From VYFG01 sp965248685 (lineage in GTDB: Bacteria > Pseudomonadota > Gammaproteobacteria > Arenicellales > Poriferihabitantaceae), in contig CBDFKC010000002.1 in NCBI GenBank assembly GCA_965248685.1, positions 868,001 through 932,000 of the forward strand: a stretch of DNA of 64,000 bases, in the 5' to 3' direction. Each line of letters starts with the position of its first letter. Positions within the stretch are counted from its first letter, which is position 1. The notes under the pieces were generated by a model, which did no database searches, was not told the origin of the DNA, and saw only the letters and a program-made list of their open reading frames with translations. This document shows positions 45,682 through 54,900 of the stretch, one piece after another. A program made the position numbers and the translations under genes.

Positions 45682-46365
45682 TTATTGCCGCCTTCCACCT
45701 CTTTGTGTTGGACTGATTTGTCGCGATACAAGACCTGATATTTTATGCTTGAATTGATCGCTTCCTAGTGCCCAGCACTTTTGTGTAGTTTCACCGATTT
45801 CTTTTACAAACCTTTCATTAAGACCATTTTCGAACAATTGTTTATAGGCAATGGTTCGGGATTTCAAATCTTTACCTAGCGCTCTGTATTCATCATGAAC
45901 CTGAACAATTTCATCTGATTTACCAAGAGCATTAGCATGATAGCTCGACCAATAGTATTCCCTTGGATGGGAAACCATATTCGCACGAACTGGATTGAGT
46001 TCGATGTAACGGTAACAAGCAAATAAGTAATTTTCACTATCAATAATAGTTGCTTTGTACCGACCTTCCCACAAAGTACCAGTGCGTTTGTACTTTCGGT
46101 TGAAATACTGGACATACTTTCGACCCAAAGATTGCATCGCCTTCGAGATTCCTTCTTTGGTGTCCGGGGTAAGGAGCAAATGTATATGATTCGTCATCCA
46201 AACATAGGCGTGTATTCGACACTCGTATTGATCGCAAGCATCCATCAGATACTCAGAGAATGTTTCATAGTCTTTATTGTCTAGAAATATCGGTCGACGA
46301 TTGTTTCCACGCTGAATAACATGTTGTGGATATCCTGGGAGAACAAATCTAGGTTGTCTCGGCAT
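45682..46365 (-). CDS. Y1-type (REP-associated tyrosine) transposase
   Basis: The 227-residue protein starts MPRQPRFVLPGYPQHVIQRGNNRRPIF, and has the HUH motif in WMTNHIHLLLTP and the catalytic tyrosine region FACYRYIELNPVRANMV, all typical of the IS200/RAYT single-strand transposase superfamily. These enzymes process hairpin-forming repeats and mobilise REP sequences. The gene is intact. It is bounded by inverted 23-bp sequences and by duplicated pieces of its own 5' region, so it appears to have generated local copies. Confidence 0.9.
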   Translation of the reverse strand: MPRQPRFVLPGYPQHVIQRGNNRRPIFLDNKDYETFSEYLMDACDQYECRIHAYVWMTNHIHLLLTPDTKEGISKAMQSLGRKYVQYFNRKYKRTGTLWEGRYKATIIDSENYLFACYRYIELNPVRANMVSHPREYYWSSYHANALGKSDEIVQVHDEYRALGKDLKSRTIAYKQLFENGLNERFVKEIGETTQKCWALGSDQFKHKISGLVSRQISPTQRGGRRQ

Positions 46366-46423
46366 TTTCTACCTCCATGTAGAATTTTGATAGGTGTAAA
46401 CAGTTTACGCCATATTAATTATT

Positions 46424-46446
46424 GTCAATCGAGTCTGACCCTATTG
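46424..46446 (+). repeat. Right terminal repeat of RAYT-type element
   Basis: Inverted counterpart of 45656-45678, located upstream of the transposase start and continuing into the 18-bp repeat array. Confidence 0.7.
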
Positions 46447-46470
46447 CCCTAGTCTGACCCTATTGCCTTC

Positions 46471-46626
46471 GTCGACGATTGTTTCCACGCTGAATAACAT
46501 GTTGTGGATATCCTGGGAGAACAAATCTAGGTTGTCTCGGCATTTTCTACCTCCATGTAGAATTTTGATAGGTGTGATTAGTTTACGCCATATTAATTAT
46601 TGTCAATCGAGTCTGACCCTATTGCC
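46471..46626 (+). repeat. Direct duplicate of the RAYT 5' flank
   Basis: These 156 bases repeat 46293-46448 (transposase start, leader and terminal repeat) at a constant offset of 178 bp with only a few substitutions (GTAAACAG versus GTGATTAG). A third partial copy is 46930-47006. Confidence 0.9.
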
Positions 46627-46848
46627 TGCAATTAATGACGACGCGGGTTGGGCCGCAGGACTGGCAACCGCTTGGACAAATGATTTACCGTTACCGCCTT
46701 TACTATACAATGATCTGGCACGGTAGAATCCCTTGGTGCCGATGTGATGTTTTCGGCAGTAGGCCACTGCACTCAAGCCACTGGATTCAAAATCTGAAAG
46801 TACGCTGCGCCAGTCTGATGCCGATCGCCGAACACGTTGTTGTTGCAT
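46603..46848 (-). pseudogene. tnpA: Truncated IS66 accessory protein TnpA
   Basis: The frame of 81 residues begins with an IS66 TnpA-like domain (DWRSVLSDFESSGLSAVAYCRKHHIGTKGFYRARSLY). After about residue 74 it reads into the neighbouring repeat, and the last residues (GNRVRLD) are encoded by the repeat. The C-terminal remainder, TnpB and transposase are missing, so this is an IS66 remnant. Confidence 0.75.
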
Positions 46849-46929
46849 TGGTCACCTCTGTTATAAATGACAAGGCAACGTAGCAGGCTTAGTCGAAGAA
46901 ATGCAGTACGTCGTTTGTAATGCGCTTAC
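46627..46929 (-). mobile_element. IS66-family remnant with one intact end
   Basis: The minus-strand sequence begins GTAAGCGC (46929 to 46922), the typical IS66 terminal start, and then holds the tnpA start. Homology to the RAYT flank resumes exactly at 46930. The distal end and most of the element are deleted. Confidence 0.65.
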
Positions 46930-47006
46930 CCTCCATGTAGAATTTTGATAGGTGTGATTAGTTTACGCCATATTAATTATTGTCAATCGAGTCTGACCCT
47001 ATTGCC
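46930..47006 (+). repeat. Third partial copy of the RAYT 5' flank
   Basis: 77 bases matching 46550-46626 and 46372-46448, starting exactly at the IS66 terminus. It leads into the 18-bp array. Confidence 0.9.
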
Positions 47007-47153
47007 TCCCCTCTTTGTGCTCTTGTGTCAATCGAGTCTGACCCTATTGCCTCTATCGAGTCTGACCCTATTGCCTCTATCGAGTCTGACCCTATTGCCT
47101 CCTGAGTCTGACCCTATTGCCTCTATTGCCTTATTGCCTTTGCTTTTTGGCGG

Positions 47154-47675
47154 TTAACTTCTAGTAGGAAACAAACCAACTAAAGCAATAATATAATTCA
47201 AAGTCAAAAATGGCTGCAAATTATCATGCGCCAGTGATCCGCCTTTATTACCAACTGCTTCGGTTGCCATTGCTGCTGGTGCGGAATTGCCTGTGGCATA
47301 AGTTGTTTCAGACGCCTCGGTAACTGTTGCTGTTGCCGACGGGAATTCATTACGCGCTCTTCTTTCTCCGGCATGTTCGGTATGTGTATGGCTAGGCATT
47401 TGAGCCTCAGATACCGTAGCGGATTCAGATCCGCCGCGTTGACCAAGTCTCCTGCTAGTGAGCCCTGGTCCTCGACCAGGATGCATTGGTGCCCTACCCT
47501 TTAAATCAGGTAATGCCGTAGTGGTTCGTCCGTCTCCACCATAAGTGGTACCAATCAATGAAAACAAAGCTGTATTCTGTGAGATTGGCAATGTTTGCCC
47601 ATTGCAAAAAGCCCAACCACGCGGTGCGAAGTTGCCTGCGAAAATTCTAATTTCTGCTGTGAATGGTTGTGACAT
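47154..47675 (-). CDS. Phage tail collar-domain (MdpB-like) protein 3
   Basis: This 173-residue protein shows the collar-domain layout: FTAEIRIFAGNFAPRGWAFCNGQTLPISQNTALFSLIGTTYGGDGRTTTALPDLKGRAPMHPG, SHTHTEH and a C-terminal NLQPFLTLNYIIALVGLFP. Stand-alone bacterial proteins of this kind ('microcystin-dependent protein') are not phage tail fibres and have an unclear, possibly secreted role. The central region is Ala/Thr-rich. GAGGAG precedes the ATG. It is last in the tandem of three, and its 3' end is only a few bases from the repeat array. Confidence 0.9.
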   Translation of the reverse strand: MSQPFTAEIRIFAGNFAPRGWAFCNGQTLPISQNTALFSLIGTTYGGDGRTTTALPDLKGRAPMHPGRGPGLTSRRLGQRGGSESATVSEAQMPSHTHTEHAGERRARNEFPSATATVTEASETTYATGNSAPAAMATEAVGNKGGSLAHDNLQPFLTLNYIIALVGLFPTRS

Positions 47676-47684
47676 AATTACTCC

Positions 47685-48203
47685 TCAGGTTCGGCTTGGA
47701 TAAATACCAAACAACGCAATAATAAAATGGATACAAAGAAATGGCATTAAATTTGTATGAGACCGATCACCCCCAGCACTTGTAACCGAAGCAGTGGCCA
47801 TTGCGACACTCGTTGCATCTTCCTGATAGGTTGCGTCTCCAACCCGCCCAGCTAATAAATTTCCCCCAGGGCTTGATTGATCACCCGCTACAGTGCTCCC
47901 CTTAAAATCGTGCGTATGTGCCGGCAATTGATTGCGGGTCAAGGTAACACTTTCAACTCCGTTTTTTGAGCCAAGTCTCCGGTTACTCAGTCCCGGACCA
48001 GCCCCTGCGTGAATGGGTAAACGACCACGTAGGTCTGGCAAACTAAATGTGGTCCTACCATCTCCGCCATAGATCGTACCCAATAGACTAAATAACGCGT
48101 CGTTTTGCGACACAGCCAACAGCTGACCGTCGCAAAACGCCCATCCTCGTGGCGCAAAGTTTCCCGCAAACATTCTGATTTCTCCTACAAATGGTTCTGA
48201 CAT
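47685..48203 (-). CDS. Phage tail collar-domain (MdpB-like) protein 2
   Basis: This 172-residue collar-domain protein carries FVGEIRMFAGNFAPRGWAFCDGQLLAVSQNDALFSLLGTIYGGDGRTTFSLPDLRGRLPIHAG and LPAHTHDF, ending NLMPFLCIHFIIALFGIYPSRT. AGGAGG is ideally placed before the ATG, predicting strong translation. No signal peptide is seen. Neighbours on both sides are paralogues at 9-bp spacing. Confidence 0.9.
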   Translation of the reverse strand: MSEPFVGEIRMFAGNFAPRGWAFCDGQLLAVSQNDALFSLLGTIYGGDGRTTFSLPDLRGRLPIHAGAGPGLSNRRLGSKNGVESVTLTRNQLPAHTHDFKGSTVAGDQSSPGGNLLAGRVGDATYQEDATSVAMATASVTSAGGDRSHTNLMPFLCIHFIIALFGIYPSRT

Positions 48204-48212
48204 AATATCCTC

Positions 48213-48725
48213 CTAATTTCTGGAAGGGAATGTTCCCTGTAATGCAATACAAAAATTTACCGCCAAATATGGCTGCATATTGTCATGCGCCTGTCCACCA
48301 CCGGCCGACTGAAGATTATCGCTCCGCATTGTCACCAGGTTCGATGGAGATTTGTAAAGCCCCGCACTATTGGCAAGTAATCTACCTATTGGTGTTGTAC
48401 CATCTGCCAAAACGTCTGTACCCTGTAAGGAATGGGTATGTTGCGGCATTTCACTATCGTTGAGCGTATGTGTTTCTTCACCAGTTTTCTGACCCAATGC
48501 ATGGTCAGTTCCTCCATTCGATTCACCGACATGAATAGGAGTACGACCTCGTAATTCGGGCAAAGCGAAACTGGTACGACCATCGCCGCCATACGTCGTG
48601 CCGAGTAAAGAGTAAAGGGATTGATTCTGGTTAATGGGCAATATCTGTCCATCGCAAAACGCCCATCCTCGGGGTGGAAAATTGAAACCGACAATTCTAA
48701 TTTCAGCCAAAAACGGTTCTGACAT
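48213..48725 (-). CDS. Phage tail collar-domain (MdpB-like) protein 1
   Basis: The first gene of the three-gene tandem, 170 residues. It has FLAEIRIVGFNFPPRGWAFCDGQILPINQNQSLYSLLGTTYGGDGRTSFALPELRGRTPIHVG and MPQHTHSL, ending NMQPYLAVNFCIALQGTFPSRN. The AFCDGQ and YGGDGRT blocks are common to all three. There is no signal peptide, so any export must use a non-Sec route or the proteins are cytosolic. Confidence 0.9.
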   Translation of the reverse strand: MSEPFLAEIRIVGFNFPPRGWAFCDGQILPINQNQSLYSLLGTTYGGDGRTSFALPELRGRTPIHVGESNGGTDHALGQKTGEETHTLNDSEMPQHTHSLQGTDVLADGTTPIGRLLANSAGLYKSPSNLVTMRSDNLQSAGGGQAHDNMQPYLAVNFCIALQGTFPSRN

Positions 48726-48953
48726 ATATCTGTCCTCACTATACTAAATATTAAAGCTACCACTTATGCATGGTTGCTATCTTGATTCGCGCCGCTAAAT
48801 ATATCTTTGCGCGCTAAAAACCTATCGCCAACTAAGAATGATGGTTTGATTCCATCTAACAAGTTCTCAACATTCTACGACAATATCGATCACCTCGTCG
48901 CCTAAATATTTAACTAAATTTTCCGCTGAGCCCAATTCTACCACTCATCGTAT

Positions 48954-51900
48954 TTACGGCTGTGTACAACTCACCCCTCCCGCAAATGTCAGACCGGATG
49001 TAAATACGTCAATATCAGCAGTTACCAGAGAGTTGTTAGAAGCCAGCAATGAAGCCACATCGGCCTCGGTAAATGCTGTTAATCCTGGAAGCGCATAAGT
49101 TGAACTACCAGTCGCCAATATATCCAGAAGAATTTCTCGGCCGGCCGGATTATTTAGTGTATTACTTCTCACGTCAAAGCACACGTCAACCTCATCACCA
49201 GGAGAACTTCCTCCTCCCAGCACGAAAATGGAACCTCGGGCTAATCCACTAACACCGACTGCGTCTGAGATTTGATTGTTAGTAATAGTTAAATTCACGC
49301 TTCCGCCAACATCAGGAACGGCTGCACCTTCCGCATCGTACATAATCTCCAGTCCATTGTCGTTATAGTCAAAAATTCTATTATTATTGACCAACGCATT
49401 GATTATACCGTCTCCGTTGCTGCTGATAACGATCCCACTATCCCCTTGTGAGGATCCCACAGGTGTAACCGCCGCCGCCGAACCCTCCACACCACTTGTT
49501 CCAATTTGATTGTTATCCAGCGTCAAATTGAAGGTGCCCGAAAACCCAGAACCCGTGCCAGTAACAATGGTATCACCTGCGAAGAAATTTGTTCCAATTG
49601 TCCCAGCCAAGATATTATTGTTTCGAATGTTTGCGTTAATTGTCGCATTATTTCCAGTTCCAGTAGCCAAGACCTCAATCGCCCCTCCACCGACTAATCC
49701 AACTTGATTCTGAGTAAAAGAATTACTGCTGGTATTACCGATATTCACGCTTCCTCCGCCGGACCCTCCAATGTCAGCAAATAACATTACGGATCGACCG
49801 CCGGTAAATGTACTACTGTTTACATTGAGATTTCCGGTCGCGCTACCGGAGGTCACGAACTGTAATCCATTATCGCCGCTAGCGGCGTTGTTAGCAGTAA
49901 ATGAGACCCCAGAAAAATTCGCCGTCAGGGATCCAGAAGTGTTGTTAATAGCAAAGTTATCTTCAATACCACCGCCATATGTGCCATTAGTCACATTCAG
50001 TATGCCGGTTATGCCATTCAGCTCTACTCCCCCTTCATCAGCGGTTACGCTGGTGCCGCTGGTACCGGTGACTCTAACGTTAGTCAGGGCTAAACCTGAA
50101 ACAGTGTTGCCCAGTATTGCGTGATTGCTGTATGTGCCTGACAAGTTCATATTGGCAATCTGGACGTCACTGGTGTTAGTTAGCGAGATCGCGTTGCCTT
50201 GGGTAGTGGAACCATCCGCTCCGGTGCGATTTCCTATGGTACCTCCCGAGCCGTTGGTTGACCCCACACCTGTCACGTGAAATCCACCAGTTGAACCTGT
50301 ATTGTTAATCGTAATGGCATTATTGTTGGTTCCGGCGCCGGCACTAACGCTTTCAAATGTCACGTCATTCGCGCCGATAGTTGTATTTTGTATATCCACC
50401 GCAATACCGGTAGTAGTGGTGAGATTCGAACTACCTGTTACTGTCACAGTACCAGCACCGTCAGCTTGAAAGCCAATACCCGAAGTGACATTAATGGTGT
50501 TCGTACCAGTGCTATTAAACGCCAATGTGCCGCCCCCAGAAACATCCACGGCATTTGCGGAAGTGGTGTCAATATCGGTATTGGTACCAGAGAAGGTTAC
50601 GCCGTGGCTGGCATTATTGACCACAGTTAGAGCGGTATTAGTACCCGAGTTTAACGTCACGTTACCTGTCAAGGTTGTAGAACCACCAGTACTACCGCTG
50701 AAATTCATACCCAAACCGGTGTCATTAATTATGTCATTAAATGTATTGGTCCCACTGGTCTGCCCCGTTACTTCAATCGAACGACCTGCCGCATTAGTTA
50801 TGGTCTGACCTACGGTAACCGAAGCGGAAATTCCCGCGAGATCAACACCTCGTGACGTCGTACTGGTGATTGAACCGCCATTACCAGAATTGAGTGACCC
50901 ATTTAATGTGCCACCCCCGGTATTTTCCAAATTGATTCCCTCTGTTGCTCCACTAACTGTAACGCTGGACAAAGTACTGCCCAAGGTAAGTGTTCCAGCA
51001 CCGGTGTTTCGGATATCAATAGCTGCATCGTCACCAGTAGTTATTGTGCCCGAGGTAGAGTTTACCGCTGTGATTCCTGTTACCGCCCGGGTGACCACCA
51101 GACCAGCCCCTTCGCCTGCCCCTGATGTATCGATATTGAGTCCGTTAAAGGTTGCCGTTACTCCTAGAGCGTTGCTGCCATTGTCAATGACCACACCAGC
51201 AGTTGTGGCATTATTGATTGTGGTCGCACCCATAACCTGGAAAACTCCATCAATCTCATCCAACAGGATGCCGTGGGTACCGCCATTCGAGGTGACACTG
51301 GATAATGTAACAGCTGAAGTAAACGGATCAAACAATACGCCGGATGCACCCGTGGAATTGACAGTGCCAGCAAGCGTAGTTAAACGAAAACCCGAACCTG
51401 CCGCGGCATTAAATGAACCCGAGCCTGCGATGTCCAACCCGGTTCCAGTTGAAGTGACATTCAAACTACCAAATGAAAGATCACCCGAGACTGCTGTCAG
51501 CTGCAAGCCAACGCCGTTGACTGCGCCTGCGCCACCCTGACCAATATTCAGGGTATTGGCCGCGCCGCCAACTGTATCCCCGGTAAAATCACCATCCCCT
51601 GGAGCGGTATCGAAGGTTATCGTATTGAGGCTAACACCAGCACCTGATCCAACACCGCCATTTACGGTTAAATTATTAAAGTTGGTGATGGTAGTGGTAC
51701 CGCCGACGGAACCGTCCACATCCAGCGCAGCCGAACCCGCAGCTGATCGAAGCGTCAAGGTGTCCAACGCGAGTTCGGTTGACATGGCGGTGACGTCGAT
51801 ATCGATAGCAGATGCACCGCCCGTGATGTTGCTCCGGTTGATAATGACAGACGCATCAGTTGCAAAACTGCCTGCAATACCGTCCCCGGTTCCAGTATTG

Positions 51901-54900
51901 TTAATAATTGTACTTTCAATTCCGGCGGAACCAGCAAGCTCTACGGTATTATTCGCGCCGCCTGTGCTGAGGATTGGTAACATGGTATCAACACCGGTTC
52001 CAGGTGCGGTGATGGTCGAAGTAGACCCGACACCGGTTAGCATAAAACTTGCGGGAGCACCGCCCGCGGCAACGCCCAGGGTAGTCAAATCGATGGCTTG
52101 ATTGGCGATAAGACCGATCAATACCTGGCCGTCATCCAGATTCAGCGTACTGTTGCCCTGAGCGATGAGGTCGATCACGTCGCTTACCCCTCCAGTACCA
52201 CCCAGGGTGTTGTCGATAACGACCAGGGCATCAGCAGCTGCCGCTTCCGCTTGAACAGCCGTACCTGGATCAGCAAATGTTCCCGCCCCAGCGGTTCCAA
52301 TATCGTCAAAAACGAAGAATGTTGGCCCAGCCAGCGCAGTGATATCACCAGTTAGCGTCACGTCAAGAAAATTGTATGACCCCGCCGCTGGCAGACCAGT
52401 ACCGTTATCATTGATCGGGGTACCGGCATTGATGGTGGAATCTATATCCGTGGTACCTTCACCATCGCCATAGACGAAATTGAAATTGGTAGCGCTTGAG
52501 AATAATACGCCGTCTTCAACACCGACAATATTGGCATCATTAGCCCCGCCCACCACGGTATCGCCGACCTGAACAGTGCCGGTGCCTGTGGTGCCTACCA
52601 CATTGATGCCAGTAGTGCCGGTGGGTGCGCCAGTGGTAGTCAATTCGAAATCGTCAATAGAAAAGTTCGCATTTTGTACCGCGGCGCTTAAATCGAAACC
52701 CGTGGAATTATTTGCCTGGAGATCAACCACAACATCGTTAAAATTGAAAGTTGCTGTGTTGGTGCCTTCGATATCAATACCCGCGGACCCTGGGTTCGTG
52801 ATCATGGTTGTACCGGTCACCGCTAATGTACCGCCGGAAACACCCGTGAGACTGATGCCGTCTGCGACACTGGCAGTTGACGTGATGCTATCGAACGTGA
52901 CCCCACTAGCGCCCATGGTTACCCCATTTAGATTTATGGCCTGCCCTGCGGTGCTATTGATCGTGTTGGTACCAGTAATATTCAATGTACCGGGGCCGGT
53001 GTCGTTAAATCCGGTACCACTGGTGGTATCGATATCGAGGCCGCCGGTAAAACTGATACCGCCAGCACTGTTAGTGATATTAACAGCCGTAGCGGAGCCG
53101 GTATTAGCAATGACTGAACCGCCAATCACTAATCCTGGTCCTGCAGAACCATAATTATTGATCGCAATAGCAGTCGCGTTACCAGTATGGTTAATCGTAC
53201 TGGCATTAGTGAAGTTAAAATTGCCCCCTATGGAACCATCTACTTGAAACGAGGAAAAGTTATTGCTTTGTGCAATAGAGCCGGCAAATGAGCCCTCTAC
53301 AACTGAATTTTGCACGAAATATGCTACACCCATAGGGTTGGTAATACTTGTGTTGGCGCCAAAAGTAAATGTGCCCCCGGTTACATTATTGAGAATATCA
53401 ATCCCGGCATCGCCGCCGTTCAAGGTGGTAGTGCCGTTAAATTGATAAGCGCGCCTGGCATTATCAAATTGCAGTCCCGTACCGTTTGTAGCCACAATAG
53501 TACTACTGGCATCAAAGACAGTCGGGTTTGAAATAGCGCCAGTTTGATTCCTGACTGAAACGGTGGCGGCGTTGTTGTTTTGCGATATTGATCCGCTGTA
53601 GGTTACGTTGTTAGTTTCCCCATCAACATTAAACGCCACACCGGTTGGATTGGTGATACTAGTGCCGGCACCAAAATTGTAGGTACCGATTGTGAGTAAA
53701 GAGGCGGTATTGTTAAGAATATCGATGCCAGCATCGCCACCATTTAGTGTGGTGGTGCCATTGAAGGTATATGTTCCAAAGGCATTGTTAAACTGCAGGC
53801 CATCTCCATTAGTAGCAGTGATGCTGGTCGCGGCGTCGAAGATAACCGTACCACTATGACCATTTAGCACAGACACTGTACTGGTATTAGTGGCATTGTT
53901 AATAGTGGAGCCGTTAATATTGACGTTGGCACTACCACCATCAATGATCAGGTTCGACATTGTCGCCCCGATAGTTACTATACCGGCCCCGCCAGTCACG
54001 ATCACGCCGCCGCCAAAGTCCGACCCCATGATGGTGACATTCGCGGTGTTGTTTGTGATGGATACCGCTGCATCGGCGGCAGCGGCATTGGTAACTTCAA
54101 TATTATCGAGCGTTACTGGATTTACCGTCACCCCATTGATGTTGATAACGCTATCACCCGCCGCCAGACCTGTGCCGCTAAACACAGTATTAGCGATCAT
54201 ATTATTGCCGACACCAACATTTACCACGGATGTCGCGGCGCCATTAGAGTTTTGCAGGCTGGCGGAGTCCTGGGTGACCGTTGCACCAGTTGCGCCAAGA
54301 TCTCCAGACACATTGCCCGGCTGTATGGTGCCGAAACTAATAACATTACCATCATCAAAGCCGTCTATAGACTGACCTTGATCCAGGGTAAAGCCATCGA
54401 CGCCTGCGGCTGTCAGGTCAATTATTCCCGTTCCGTCGTGAGCAACAAAAACAAATAGTTGATCTGTGTCGGCAGCCATTTCTGCGGCAGACACCGTAAT
54501 AGTCGGAATCGACACTCCAGTGGATACTGCAAGATTATGGGTGCCAACAGCAACGGTCGCACCGGTTTCGCTGACAAATACCGGAGCCGTCGGCGAAAGT
54601 GGCAGATTTGCAATATCAACGCCAGCAAATACGGCCAAATCTAAAAAGTTGAAACTGGACGCTAGCAACGTACCACCACCAAGATCAACCGTAAATGCAC
54701 CGGCCTGGCCATTTACGTCAATGCTGGACCCGCGGTCACTCGCGGCCTCACCATCGCCAAAGGTAAATTGAACCGATGCGGTGTTGTCGATCACAATACC
54801 GCGATGCAGATCGGTAATCGTGCTGGAAGGTCCGGTAGCGGGCGTTACCTGGCTACCGAGAATGGCCATTTGGTTGCCGGTGACACCGGTGAGGTCGACG

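Larger units (their letters stand above)
46431..47121 (+). repeat. Array of eight 18-bp repeats
   Basis: GAGTCTGACCCTATTGCC or a one-base variant starts at 46431, 46450, 46609, 46989, 47034, 47058, 47082 and 47104. The copies at 47034, 47058 and 47082 are spaced exactly 24 bp apart, and the next follows after 22 bp. Truncated CTATTGCC and TTATTGCC copies follow to about 47138. The unit is the outer end of the RAYT-type element. Confidence 0.85.

Noticed and set aside
47034..47121. Possible CRISPR array
   Set aside because: The 18-bp repeats are separated by only 4-6 bases, with no spacers and no cas genes; they match the RAYT-type element end.
47154..48725. Prophage tail-fibre module
   Set aside because: No other phage structural, lysis or integrase genes are present, and stand-alone collar-domain triplets occur outside phages.
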